DNA from: JAFLBB01 sp040007195
Lineage (GTDB): Bacteria; Acidobacteriota; Terriglobia; Bryobacterales; Bryobacteraceae
Direction of reading: 5' to 3'
NCBI GenBank assembly: GCA_040007195.1
Contig: JBDTVQ010000161.1
Location: 1 to 13,682, forward strand
DNA length: 13,682 nucleotides
Shown here: positions 1-9,058 of the stretch, in pieces
Layout of the letters: every line of letters starts with the position of its first letter
Position numbering within the stretch: position 1 is the first letter of the stretch
Position numbers and translations under genes: made by a program
The notes under the pieces: generated by a model
Told to the model about the DNA's origin: nothing
What the model saw: the letters and a program-made list of their open reading frames with translations, nothing else
Database searches by the model: none

Positions 1-1070
1 AACCGGATTTGCCGACGCCCGCTCATATTGTGGAGGCTGCTGAGCGATCGTTGCGGAGGGGTCGCACATCGTATCCCGATAACCGGGGCGAGACCGTGCT
101 TCGCGATGCGGCGGCGCTGAAGCTGCAGCGCGACAATGCGCTCGATTACGACCCGGCGACGGAGGTCCTGGTTACTACGGGCGCAACGTTTGGGATTTAC
201 GCGGCGATGACGACGATCCTCGATGCGGGCGACGAAGTGTTGATGCCCGATCCGATTTATGATGCGTACGCGTCGCCCATCCGGCTGGCGGGAGGAGTGC
301 CGGTTCGAGTGGCGTGCCCGCTGCGGGGGCAGCGATTCGAACTACATGCAGAGGCGATTGAGGAGCAGTTGACGCCTCGGACGCGAGCGCTGCTGCTGAA
401 CACGCCGTGGAATCCGGCGGGCACTGTGTTTCGGCGCGAGGAATTGCAGGCGATTGCGCGCCTGGTTCTGGAACGAGGGCTGTGGCTGATCAGCGATGAG
501 ATTTATGAGGCGATCACGTACGACGGTGCGAAGCATGTTTCGCCGGTGGCGGCGCAGCCTGAGCTTCGCGACAGGACGATCCTGATCAATGCCCTTTCGA
601 AGACGTATTCGATGACGGGTTGGCGCGTGGGCTACTGCGCCGCACCGGCCGGCGTGATTCAGGCGATGCTGCTGGTGCTGCAACAGTCGAGCCGGGGTCC
701 GGCGACATTTATTCAGGATGCGGCGGCGGAGGCGCTCGGCGGGCCGCAGGAGGCCGTCGAACAGATGCGCCTGGAGTACACGCGGCGGAGAAGTTTTGTT
801 TTGGAACGACTGAGCGGCATACCTGGCTGCCACATGCTGGCACCCGAGGGCGGGTTCTTTGTGATGGCCGATGTGCGAGGCCTGGGGATGTCGTCCGATG
901 TGGTGCGGCGGCGGTTGCTCGAAGAGCACGGCGTGGTGGTGATTCACGGAGCGGCTTATGGGGCTTGCGGCGAGGGGACTTTGCGAGTTTCGTTTGCCAG
1001 CGGCGGCCCGGTGCTGAGCGAGGGAATCGACCGTCTGCGCGCCGGCTTGGAAGCGATCGGCCGCGCATGA
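1..1070 (+). CDS. Class I/II pyridoxal-phosphate aminotransferase, 5' partial
   Basis: A PLP-dependent fold-type I aminotransferase that moves an amino group between an amino acid and a 2-oxoacid in the cytoplasm. The reading frame is open to the window edge and the first visible residues read (E)PDLPTPAHIV, which matches the interior GEPDxPTPxHI motif of the family. The true start therefore lies upstream, probably 30-40 residues away, and the TTG at 9 is not a convincing start. Counting from that Leu as residue 1, the N-P-A-G loop is NTPWNPAGT (131-139, usually NPTG), the cofactor-binding Asp is in SDEIYE (162-167), and the Schiff-base Lys198 is in SKTYSMTGWR. The C-terminal domain is complete and ends at TGA 1068-1070, which overlaps the next gene's ATG by four bases. 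Substrate cannot be read from sequence; aspartate/alanine-type enzymes share these motifs. Confidence 0.93.
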   Translation, partial: PDLPTPAHIVEAAERSLRRGRTSYPDNRGETVLRDAAALKLQRDNALDYDPATEVLVTTGATFGIYAAMTTILDAGDEVLMPDPIYDAYASPIRLAGGVPVRVACPLRGQRFELHAEAIEEQLTPRTRALLLNTPWNPAGTVFRREELQAIARLVLERGLWLISDEIYEAITYDGAKHVSPVAAQPELRDRTILINALSKTYSMTGWRVGYCAAPAGVIQAMLLVLQQSSRGPATFIQDAAAEALGGPQEAVEQMRLEYTRRRSFVLERLSGIPGCHMLAPEGGFFVMADVRGLGMSSDVVRRRLLEEHGVVVIHGAAYGACGEGTLRVSFASGGPVLSEGIDRLRAGLEAIGRA

Positions 1071-3988
1071 GTCTGGTGTTGATCGAAACAGGACGGCCGG
1101 CTCCGCACGCCGACGTGAAGCGCGTGGACCGGGAGGCGTTGCGTACCGAGCTTGTAGCGAAAATACAGGGCGAGGTGCGATTCGACGTTTTGTCGCAGGC
1201 ACTGTATGCGACCGACGCGAGCGTTTATCAGCAGAAGCCGCTGGGCGTCGTTGTGCCGACATCGCGCGAGGATGTGATTCGCGTGGTTGAGATCTGTCTG
1301 CGTCACAAGTGCCCTGTGACGATGCGCGGCGGTGGTACATCGCAGGCGGGGCAGGCCATTGGCGAGGGCTTAATTGCCGACCTTTCGAAGTATTGCAACC
1401 GGCTGGTGGAAGTGAATGTGGAAGAGCGCTGGGCGCGTGTCGAGCCGGGCATTGTGCTGGATGAGTTGAACGCGCAGTTAAAGCAGCATGGGCTGCGCTT
1501 CGCACCCGACATCTCGACAGCGAGCAGGGCGACGGTAGGCGGGATGATGGCGAACAACTCATCGGGCGCGCGATCGGTGTTGTACGGGAAGACGATCGAC
1601 CATGTGCTCGAGCAAGAGGTAATGCTGAGCGATGGGAGCATCGTGAATTTTGGTCCGCTCCCGCCTGAAGCCTGGGAGGCAAGGTGCCAAGGGGATTCGC
1701 TGGACGCGGTGGTGCATCGCACGGTGCGGCGGTTGGGTGAAGAGCTGAAGGACGAGGTGGACCGGAGGTTCCCGAAGGTTCTGCGGCGCGTGGGCGGATA
1801 CAACCTGGACGACTTCACGAACCAAACGCTCGCGATGAACATGGCGCGCATGATGGTGGGCTCCGAGGGGACGCTAGGCGTTGTGCTGGGGGCGAAGGTG
1901 AAGTTGGTGCCGCTGCCGAAGCACAAGGCGGTGATGGCGATCGAGTTTGAGACATTGCTCGACGCGTTGGGAGCGACGCCGATGGTGCTGGAGCATAAGC
2001 CCTCGGCCGTTGAGGTGATGGACGAGTTCATTCTGCGCCACACGCGCGAGAATGCGGCGCTCGACAAGCTGCGGCGATCGTTCATGAAAGGCGAAACGAG
2101 CACGCTGTTGTGCGTGGAGTTTTACGACGACACGGCCGCCGCACTGCCGCCGCGGCTGCAGAAACTTGAAGCCGATTTGGTGGCGGGCGGAATGCGTGTG
2201 CGGTGCGAGCATGCGTTGGATGCGCCGTCACAGGCTCGCATCTGGAGCTTGCGCGAAGCGGCGCTGGGCCTTTCGATGGCGATGAAGGACGACGCAAAGT
2301 CGGTGAGCTTTGTGGAGGATACGGCGGTGGCTCCAGAACGGCTGCGCGATTACATAGAGCGTTTCCAGGGCATCATCCGCAAGCATGAGACGTCGGCGGG
2401 AGTGTATGCGCACGCGAGTGTGGGATGCCTGCACGTGCGTCCCGTGGTGAACATGAAGACCGAGGCGGGGGTGCAGAAGTTCGCGGCGGTTGCGGACGAG
2501 GTCGCCAATCTGGTGCTGGAGTTTGGCGGGGCGTTGTCGGGCGAGCATGGCGATGGATATGTGCGCAGCCCGTTCATGGAGCGGATGTTCGGGCCGGTGC
2601 TGTACGAGGCGTTCCGGACGATCAAACGTACATTCGACCCCGAGGGCATATTCAATCCGGGGAAGATCGTCGATCCGCCAGGGCTCACAAAGAATTTGCG
2701 ATTCGGCGCGGGCTATCAGACGCCGAATCCGACTACCTATTTCGACTGGTCGGAGTTTGGTGGTTTCGGTGGCGCGGTGGAGATGTGCAGCGGCGTCGGC
2801 GCGTGCCGGAAGAAGTTGGATGGCACGATGTGTCCGTCCTACATGGCCACGAAGGAAGAGCAGCACACCACGCGCGGACGGGCTAATGCGTTGCGTCTTG
2901 CGCTGAACGGCAAATTGGGTGAGGCGGCGATCGGCGATGCCGAGGTGAAGGCTGCGTTGTCGCTGTGTCTGGAGTGCCGCGCCTGCAAGACTGAGTGCCC
3001 GGTGGGCGTGGATGTTGCGTCTTTCAAGAGCGAGTTTTTGGCGGGCTACTATCAGCGGCACGGAACGCCGATGCGGGCGAAAGTGCTGGGGCATGTGCAC
3101 GGGATGGCGGAGGCGGGAAGCATGATGCCGGGGCTGGCGAACTTCGTAAGTGGAACACCGCTCGTGCGCTGGGTGATGGAGAAGGTTGCAGGAATCGACA
3201 GCCGCAGGCGGATGCCTCGACTGGGGGACCGCACATTGCGCAAGCAGTGGAAGGGAGAAGCAAATGCCGACGCGCTGCTGTTTGCGGATACGTTCACGAA
3301 CTTCTATCAGCCGGAGATCGGGTTGGCGGCAATCGCGGGCATGAAGGCCGCCGGATGCACGGTGGGCGATGCAGGAAACGGTTGTTGCGGGCGGCCGCTG
3401 ATTTCGCAGGGACTGCTGACGGAAGCGCGCGAATTGGCGGCGGCGAATGCAGAACGTTTTGGCGAGGATGGCCCGCCGCTTGTATTTTGTGAACCGAGTT
3501 GTCTGTCGGCGATTAAAGAGGACGCACCGGCGCTGTTGCGCGGCGAATTGCAGCAGCGAGCTCGGGTGATGGCCAAGCGCGCCGTGTTGTGGGAGGAATT
3601 CATGGCGCAGCGCATTGACGCGGGCGCGGCACTTGAGTTGGGCGCGGGCCCGCGCGAGATTTTGTTGCACGGGCACTGCCATCAGAAATCGATGGGCCTG
3701 CTAGCGGCGGCGAGAGGGCTGTTGGAGCGGGTGCCCGGGGCGACCGTCGTGGATCTCGATGCGGGTTGCTGCGGCATGGCGGGTTCGTTCGGATATGCGA
3801 AGGACAACTATGAGGTATCGCGTGCAATTGCGGAGCGGAAGTTGTTGCCCGCAGCGCGGGCGATGCAGTCGAACAGCGTACTTGTGGCCGCGGGAACGAG
3901 TTGCCGGCACCAGGTGGAAGACTTTGCGGCGACGCGGGCGCTGCACCCCGCACAGTTAATCGCGCAGTTGTTGCGCAAGCCTTCATGA
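1067..3988 (+). CDS. FAD-linked oxidase / 4Fe-4S / cysteine-rich domain fusion, D-2-hydroxyacid dehydrogenase type (YdiJ-like)
   Basis: A 973-residue three-part flavoprotein expected to oxidise a D-2-hydroxyacid to a 2-oxoacid and pass electrons through iron-sulfur centres. Residues about 50-285 form the PCMH-type FAD domain (PVTMRGGGTS at 84-93, NNSSGARS at 163-170, MVGSEGTLG at 263-271). About 286-535 is the FAD-oxidase C-terminal domain (HASVGCLHVRP 449-459, SGEHGDGYVRSP 491-502, FNPGKI 529-534). Two iron-sulfur motifs follow: C574/C580/C589 in CSGVGACRK...MCPSYM, and C634-x2-C637-x2-C640-x3-C644. Two heterodisulfide-reductase-type CCG domains end the protein (C773-C774 with C808/C812; H870-C871-H872 with C901-C902 and C946). 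This architecture matches E. coli YdiJ, related to glycolate oxidase GlcD and D-lactate dehydrogenase. The frame is open far upstream, but ATG 1067 sits in an ATGA overlap with the aminotransferase stop and gives the normal N-terminus. No strong ribosome site precedes it, so translational coupling is likely. The substrate (D-lactate, D-2-hydroxyglutarate or another) is not determined. Confidence 0.94.
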   Translation: MSLVLIETGRPAPHADVKRVDREALRTELVAKIQGEVRFDVLSQALYATDASVYQQKPLGVVVPTSREDVIRVVEICLRHKCPVTMRGGGTSQAGQAIGEGLIADLSKYCNRLVEVNVEERWARVEPGIVLDELNAQLKQHGLRFAPDISTASRATVGGMMANNSSGARSVLYGKTIDHVLEQEVMLSDGSIVNFGPLPPEAWEARCQGDSLDAVVHRTVRRLGEELKDEVDRRFPKVLRRVGGYNLDDFTNQTLAMNMARMMVGSEGTLGVVLGAKVKLVPLPKHKAVMAIEFETLLDALGATPMVLEHKPSAVEVMDEFILRHTRENAALDKLRRSFMKGETSTLLCVEFYDDTAAALPPRLQKLEADLVAGGMRVRCEHALDAPSQARIWSLREAALGLSMAMKDDAKSVSFVEDTAVAPERLRDYIERFQGIIRKHETSAGVYAHASVGCLHVRPVVNMKTEAGVQKFAAVADEVANLVLEFGGALSGEHGDGYVRSPFMERMFGPVLYEAFRTIKRTFDPEGIFNPGKIVDPPGLTKNLRFGAGYQTPNPTTYFDWSEFGGFGGAVEMCSGVGACRKKLDGTMCPSYMATKEEQHTTRGRANALRLALNGKLGEAAIGDAEVKAALSLCLECRACKTECPVGVDVASFKSEFLAGYYQRHGTPMRAKVLGHVHGMAEAGSMMPGLANFVSGTPLVRWVMEKVAGIDSRRRMPRLGDRTLRKQWKGEANADALLFADTFTNFYQPEIGLAAIAGMKAAGCTVGDAGNGCCGRPLISQGLLTEARELAAANAERFGEDGPPLVFCEPSCLSAIKEDAPALLRGELQQRARVMAKRAVLWEEFMAQRIDAGAALELGAGPREILLHGHCHQKSMGLLAAARGLLERVPGATVVDLDAGCCGMAGSFGYAKDNYEVSRAIAERKLLPAARAMQSNSVLVAAGTSCRHQVEDFAATRALHPAQLIAQLLRKPS

Positions 3989-5220
3989 CGCCGGCCACGA
4001 TCTCACTGGGCGCGCTTCTGCTCGCCATTCTCTTGAGTTGCTTTGCGCGGGTAAACATTGGCGTGCTGGCAATGCTGTTGGCATGGGTTGTAGGTGCGGG
4101 CTTTGCCGGGATGACACTCAAGCAGGTTGCCGCCGGATTTCCCATCGAACTGTTTCTGACGATGCTCGGGGTGACGCTGCTGTTCACGCAGGCGCGGTTG
4201 AACGGGACGCTTGATCATGTGGCGCGGCGTTCGGTGCGGCTGTGCCGGGGGCGCATTGGCCTGATCCCAGTGATGTTCTTTTTTCTTGGCGCAGGGCTGG
4301 CATCACTCGGTCCGGGAAACATTGCGGTGGCTGCATTGTTGGCGCCTATTGCGATGAGCGTGGCAGGTGAGATGGCAATTCCTGCGTTCCTGATGGCGAT
4401 CATGATCGGCAACGGGGCCAACGCCGGCTCGCTCTCGCCGTTCGCTCCGACGGGGCTGATTGTGAACAGCCTGATGGAGCGGATTGGGCTGGCAGGCCAT
4501 GAATGGACGACGTGGTGGTTCAACTTTTCCGGGCATGCGGCCGTGGCGTTCGGAGGCTATGCCTTGCTGGGAGGGATTGTGCTGCTGCGGCAACCGCGCA
4601 GCGCTGAGGTTGAATCGAAGGACAGCGAGATGACATGGCGCCATGGCCTGACGATTGCCGCGATTGTGGGCATGCTGATTGCCGTGGCATTCGTGAAGGT
4701 GCCGATTGGCATGGCGGCGATTGCGGGCGCGCTGATTCTTGTTTTCGCGCAAGCGGCCGACGACGCGGCGGCGATTGCGGAGATGCCGTGGAGCACGATT
4801 GTGATGGTGTGCGGGATGACGGTGCTCATTTCGATTCTCGAACGCACGGCGGGAATCGAGTTGCTCGCCGCCTTGATGGCGCGCGTTTCCACGCCCTCGA
4901 CGGCGACGGGCGTTTGCGCATTCATTACAGGCTTGATTTCGGCTTACTCGAGTACGTCGGGCGTTGTGTTGCCGGCGTTTTTGCCGGTGGTGCCGAGCCT
5001 CGTACGGGAATTAGGAGGAGGCGATCCTTTTCTGGTCGCCTCCTCGATGAACGTGGGGGGCCATCTGGTGGACGTCTCACCGTTGTCGACCATTGGCGCG
5101 TTGTGTATCGCGTCGGCGGCGGCTGGCGTGGACACCCGCAAGCTTTTTCATCAGATGCTGGCGTGGGGCATGTCGATGACCGTGATCGGCGCGTTGCTGT
5201 GCTGGATTTTTCTGCGCTAG
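3985..5220 (+). CDS. MatC/SLC13-like dicarboxylate permease
   Basis: An inner-membrane carrier of 411 residues, mostly hydrophobic, with about ten to twelve predicted membrane segments. It resembles the MatC dicarboxylate carrier group of the ion-transporter superfamily. The two halves each carry a re-entrant-loop-like Ser/Thr/Pro/Gly segment, visible as NAGSLSPFAPTGLIVN (145-160) and AYSSTSGVVLPAFLP (320-334), followed by VDVSPLSTIGAL (362-373). Such loops line the substrate site in this superfamily. A hydrophilic segment at about 203-219 separates the halves. I chose ATG 3985 because it forms an ATGA overlap with the stop of the dehydrogenase gene. The longer frame from 3901 would add a hydrophilic 28-residue stretch copied from the dehydrogenase coding region. 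Context suggests it imports the hydroxyacid or dicarboxylate used by the two upstream enzymes; this is inference. Its stop abuts that of the convergent oxidoreductase gene with no gap. Confidence 0.85.
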   Translation: MTPATISLGALLLAILLSCFARVNIGVLAMLLAWVVGAGFAGMTLKQVAAGFPIELFLTMLGVTLLFTQARLNGTLDHVARRSVRLCRGRIGLIPVMFFFLGAGLASLGPGNIAVAALLAPIAMSVAGEMAIPAFLMAIMIGNGANAGSLSPFAPTGLIVNSLMERIGLAGHEWTTWWFNFSGHAAVAFGGYALLGGIVLLRQPRSAEVESKDSEMTWRHGLTIAAIVGMLIAVAFVKVPIGMAAIAGALILVFAQAADDAAAIAEMPWSTIVMVCGMTVLISILERTAGIELLAALMARVSTPSTATGVCAFITGLISAYSSTSGVVLPAFLPVVPSLVRELGGGDPFLVASSMNVGGHLVDVSPLSTIGALCIASAAAGVDTRKLFHQMLAWGMSMTVIGALLCWIFLR

Positions 5221-6375
<1,155 letters not shown>

Positions 6376-6382
6376 GTGCGTG

Positions 6383-6387
6383 CTCCT
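6383..6387 (-). promoter_or_regulatory. Shine-Dalgarno AGGAG overlapping the upstream stop codon
   Basis: On the minus strand the sequence reads TAGGAG, then seven bases, then GTG. The AGGAG ribosome site shares two bases with the TAG stop of the isomerase gene (6386-6388). It fixes the GTG start of the Gfo/Idh/MocA gene and suggests ribosomes re-initiate across the 10-bp gap. Confidence 0.8.
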
Positions 6388-7423
6388 ATTCTTCCCAGCC
6401 GTGCGCGTTGCGGACGGCGATCATGGCGGCGAGAATATCGTTCCAGGTTTGAGGGTTCGTCATGACGTCGTTGGAGAACATGCAGCCGTCCCAGCAAATG
6501 TGGCTCATCTGCTTGGTAAGCTGGCCGTCTTCGTCACGAAGCCAATAGCCGGCGTCGCGGGCGATGTTGAGTTTGCCGTTGGGGTCGGTGGCCTGACAGT
6601 GGCGTCCGGTCTTGTCGTGCGATCCCTGCCCCTTCACGGTGGCGTCATTTTGCGCGACGTGGAAATCGATGGTCCAGGGCCGAAGGGCTTTGGTGAGCGT
6701 CATCAGAGCCGTTTGGAGGCCCTCTTCGTTCCAATCGAAATTTTCCGGCAGGATGCGATCTTCGGGCGCGTTGTAGCCGAGTGTGTAGAGAAGGGTGTGG
6801 GCCATGTCGGCCTGAAAGCCGATGATATCGGGCCTACCCGTCATTTCGAGCAGGTTCACCATCTTCTTCCAACTCTGCATGCCGCCCCAGCAGATTTCAC
6901 CTTCGGCGGCGAGGCGCTCGCCGTAGCTGTCGGCGATGTCGCACGCTTCGCGGAAAGTGGCGGCGATTTTCTTCTGATTGCCTTCGGGGTCGGCCGCCCA
7001 GTCGTGGACGCCGGTGGCCGAATCGATGCGCACGACGCCCCAGGGCCGCATGTTGAGCTTGCGGAGTTGTTCTCCGATGGCGCAGGACTTTCGCACCTGG
7101 GTGAGGAATGCTTTTCGCTCGTCCTCGGTGCCCATCGCAGAACCGCCTCCAGTGGGGGGCCAGACAGGCGCGACGAGCGACCCGATCTTGAACCCGTAGC
7201 CGGCGATCTTGTCGGCGAGCGCTTTCACGTCGTCGGGCGTGGAATCGATGCTGGTGTGGGGAGCGGCGAGGAAGAGGTCGACGCCTTCGAAGCGCTGGCC
7301 GTTCACTTCGGCGGCAGCGGTGAGATCGAGCATCGTGTCGAGACTGATGGGGGGCTCGGAATCGGGGCCTTTGCCGACAAGGCCGGGCCACATCGCGTTG
7401 TGGAGTTTGGGGTAGTTGTTCAT
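6386..7423 (-). CDS. Sugar phosphate isomerase/epimerase-like TIM-barrel protein (xylose isomerase-like AP_endonuc_2 fold)
   Basis: A 345-residue protein resembling the xylose-isomerase-like TIM-barrel family, whose members isomerise or epimerise sugars and cyclitols using a divalent metal. Candidate metal ligands or catalytic residues lie in LAAEGEICWGG (171-181, Glu174), FQADMAHTLLY (203-213, Asp206 and His209), TIDFHVAQND (251-260, His255) and SHICWDG (307-313). No signal peptide is present. I start it at ATG 7423, which has GGAAGGA five bases upstream. The frame stays open to 7477, but those 18 codons lack a ribosome site and would overlap the amidohydrolase remnant. It sits 10 bp before the Gfo/Idh/MocA gene; this pairing is common in sugar and inositol catabolic clusters, so a shared keto-sugar intermediate is a fair inference. 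Substrate unknown. Confidence 0.85.
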   Translation of the reverse strand: MNNYPKLHNAMWPGLVGKGPDSEPPISLDTMLDLTAAAEVNGQRFEGVDLFLAAPHTSIDSTPDDVKALADKIAGYGFKIGSLVAPVWPPTGGGSAMGTEDERKAFLTQVRKSCAIGEQLRKLNMRPWGVVRIDSATGVHDWAADPEGNQKKIAATFREACDIADSYGERLAAEGEICWGGMQSWKKMVNLLEMTGRPDIIGFQADMAHTLLYTLGYNAPEDRILPENFDWNEEGLQTALMTLTKALRPWTIDFHVAQNDATVKGQGSHDKTGRHCQATDPNGKLNIARDAGYWLRDEDGQLTKQMSHICWDGCMFSNDVMTNPQTWNDILAAMIAVRNAHGWEE

Positions 7424-7428
7424 CGGAA

Positions 7429-7435
7429 TCCTTCC
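7429..7435 (-). promoter_or_regulatory. Shine-Dalgarno GGAAGGA for the TIM-barrel isomerase gene
   Basis: GGAAGGA on the minus strand lies five bases before ATG 7423. It decides the start of the isomerase gene over the longer frame beginning at 7477. It lies in the 20-bp gap after the TAA (7444-7446) of the amidohydrolase remnant. Confidence 0.75.
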
Positions 7436-7443
7436 GGGCCATT

Positions 7444-7972
7444 TTACAGGCCAAACACGCGGCACGGGGTGTCCCATAGGATGGCGCGGCGCGATTCAGG
7501 GGTGAGTTCCAGGGTGAAAAGCCTGCCGAATTCGGTCTCGAGGCTTTCGGGAAGGTCAAAGCCGGCCATCAGGCGTGAGGCGTCAACGTGCGTCAGCAGT
7601 TCGGCGCAGTGGTGCGGCATCAGGCTGGAGAGCTCGATGTAAATATTCGGGCGGACTTGGGCGGCCACGGCAGCTTCGAGGAAATCGATGCTGACGCCGT
7701 GACCGAGGGCAATGGGGAGATCGGAAAAGTGGCGGGCCACAGCGATAAAAAGGGACGACAGCGAAAAGGGGCGCACCCGTGCCGGTAGGCGCGGTTGTCT
7801 TTAGCGGCGGGGAACGGCATGAGCATAGAACGGTCGATGCAGGCGCGATCCATTTGAAGCAGCATGAAGCAGCATGACGCAGCATGGCGCCTGTCGCCAT
7901 TTGGCGTCCGGCATGGCGGGCGGTGCCGAGAGGGGAGTGCGTATCGAAGACGCGGTAGCCGTCACGCCTTAG
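7444..7972 (-). pseudogene. Decayed amidohydrolase (amidohydrolase-2, TIM-barrel metal hydrolase)
   Basis: Recognisable amidohydrolase sequence survives in three frames. The N-terminal piece (from about 7972) reads RRDGYRVFDTHSPLGTARH, expected to be ...FDTHSHLG..., so the second His of the DxHxH metal motif is Pro (codon 7931-7933, CCT). A triplicated 10-bp unit (7856-7885) then shifts the frame. The next frame from 7865 reads LQMDRACIDRSMLMPFP, a typical N-terminal helix-strand of the family. A further frame change between about 7788 and 7765 leads into a 110-codon C-terminal piece with LPIALGHG, PNIYIELSSL and AGFDLPESLETEFG, ending at TAA 7444-7446. The central barrel, very roughly 100 codons, is missing. 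No ATG, GTG or TTG exists in frame between the preceding gene's TAA (7988-7990) and the first homologous codons. The gene is almost certainly non-functional. It was probably co-transcribed with the dehydrogenase upstream and the isomerase downstream. Confidence 0.88.
7856..7885. repeat. Three tandem copies of a 10-bp unit (gaagcagcat)
   Basis: The plus strand reads gaagcagcat, gaagcagcat, gacgcagcat: two identical units and one with a single change. On the coding strand this is ATGCTGCGTC then ATGCTGCTTC twice. Each unit shifts frame by one. Removing two units (20 bp) joins the upstream frame exactly to the downstream one, giving MLLQMDRA in place of the nonsense MLRHAASCCF. The array therefore looks like an expansion by replication slippage within the amidohydrolase gene. 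Confidence 0.9.
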
Positions 7973-7987
7973 GTGTGACTCAGCCGC

Positions 7988-9052
7988 TTATAGCGTTTCG
8001 AGCACGCGAGCGGTCATTTCCCGCGTGGTGAGTTTTCCGCCGAGGTCGGCCGTGCGGTTGGCGTCGCTTGCACAGACATTGGCAACGGCTCGGCGGATGA
8101 TGCCGGCACCGCGCGTGGTCTCTTCACCCGGCAGCCATTCGAGCATGAGGGCCGCCGACAAGATGGTTGCTATTGGATTGGCGATTCCCTGCCCCGCGAT
8201 GGTGGGTGCCGAGCCGTGCGAGGGCTGAAATACGGCGTGGTCCGGGCCGATGTCGGCCGAAGGGGCCATGCCCATGCCCCCGACCAGGCCGGCAGCGAGG
8301 TCGCTCAAGATGTCGCCGAACAGGTTTTCCATCACCATGACGTCGAATGTTTCGGGCTTCTGCACGAGATAGAGGGAAGCGGCGTCGACATAGATGCGGT
8401 CGGTGGCGACATCGGGAAACTCCGCGGCCACGTAGTCGAAGACCATGCGCAGGAACGCCATGGAGGGCAGGACGTTCGCTTTGTCGACGAGGGTCACAAG
8501 GCGGCGCCGGCGGCGTGCTTCCTGGAACGCCGCGCGCACGATTCGCTCGGCGCCCTTACGCGTGACGAGGAGGTGATCGCGCACTTCGTCGGCATCTTTC
8601 GGCCAGGGGTTCTTTCGTGTGGCGAAGAGGCCTTCGGTGTTCTCGCGAAAGATGACGAAATCGATGCCGCCCGCGTCGTAGCCTTTCAACGGCGTGTGGC
8701 TGGAGTTGTAGAGATGGATCGGCCGGACGCCGGCAAAGAGGTCGAGTTGCTCGCGGATGTCCAGTTGCGGGGCCATCTCGGTGCCGCCCGGCCAGCGCAC
8801 GTCGGGCAGTCCCATGGCGCCGAGCAAAGTGGCGTGGGCACTGCGGCAAGCTTCGAGCGTCGATGCCGGCAGGGGGTCGCCATTTTTGAGGTATTCACCG
8901 GCGCCCGCCGGATGTTCGGTGAACTCGAAGCTGACGCCGCTTAAGCGCGGCTGCACCGCCTGGAGGACTTCGACGGCCGAATCGACCACTTCGGGACCGA
9001 TACCGTCACCGCCCAGGACGGCGATACGAAAAGAATGTGTCTGTGAGGCCAA
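7988..9052 (-). CDS. Isocitrate/isopropylmalate/tartrate dehydrogenase-family protein
   Basis: A 354-residue NAD(P)-dependent beta-decarboxylating dehydrogenase acting on an (R)-malate-like acid such as 3-isopropylmalate, D-malate, tartrate or isocitrate. Visible motifs are GGDGIGPE (14-21), substrate-binding Arg100, Arg110 and Arg136 (in FRENTEGLF, 135-143), catalytic Lys191 in VDKANVLP, the metal-site aspartates Asp223, Asp247 and Asp251 (NLFGDILSDLAAG), and the nucleotide-site PSHGSAPTIAGQGIANP (277-293). The RENTEG loop, rather than the IPMDH-type ELTGG, favours the D-malate/tartrate/isocitrate-like subgroup over LeuB, but specificity is unresolved. The start appears to be TTG 9052: no ATG or GTG lies in frame upstream near it, and the next GTG would remove the GxGIGP motif. 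No ribosome site precedes it; a TATAAT sits six bases before. It heads the minus-strand operon. Confidence 0.9.
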   Translation of the reverse strand: MASQTHSFRIAVLGGDGIGPEVVDSAVEVLQAVQPRLSGVSFEFTEHPAGAGEYLKNGDPLPASTLEACRSAHATLLGAMGLPDVRWPGGTEMAPQLDIREQLDLFAGVRPIHLYNSSHTPLKGYDAGGIDFVIFRENTEGLFATRKNPWPKDADEVRDHLLVTRKGAERIVRAAFQEARRRRRLVTLVDKANVLPSMAFLRMVFDYVAAEFPDVATDRIYVDAASLYLVQKPETFDVMVMENLFGDILSDLAAGLVGGMGMAPSADIGPDHAVFQPSHGSAPTIAGQGIANPIATILSAALMLEWLPGEETTRGAGIIRRAVANVCASDANRTADLGGKLTTREMTARVLETL

Positions 9053-9058
9053 GGGGCG

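Noticed and set aside
620..1066. A 149-codon upstream extension of the dehydrogenase frame
   Set aside because: It lies wholly inside the aminotransferase in another frame, is Gly/Arg-rich without homology, and the ATGA at 1067 gives the normal N-terminus.
342..1682. A 446-codon minus-strand open frame across the aminotransferase and dehydrogenase genes
   Set aside because: It is antisense to two clear enzymes, rich in Arg/Pro/His/Ala as expected of a high-GC shadow frame, and has no domain.
2228..3682. A 484-codon minus-strand open frame
   Set aside because: It is antisense to the FAD/iron-sulfur protein, low in complexity (Arg, His, Gln rich) and shows no motif.
7444..7776. The 110-codon C-terminal amidohydrolase piece as an independent small gene
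   Set aside because: Its GTG start lies at the lesion, no ribosome site is seen, and it lacks the metal-binding N-terminal half of the barrel, so it is better read as part of a broken gene.
7856..7885. The decamer array as a functional phase-variation switch
   Set aside because: Only three units are present, and the gene also lacks a start codon, a metal ligand and its central region, so changing unit number would not restore it.
8216..8944. A 242-codon plus-strand open frame
   Set aside because: It is antisense to the isocitrate/isopropylmalate-type dehydrogenase; no domain is recognisable.
7988..9052. Naming the dehydrogenase LeuB (3-isopropylmalate dehydrogenase)
   Set aside because: The RENTEG loop differs from the LeuB ELTGG-type loop and no other leucine-pathway gene is nearby.
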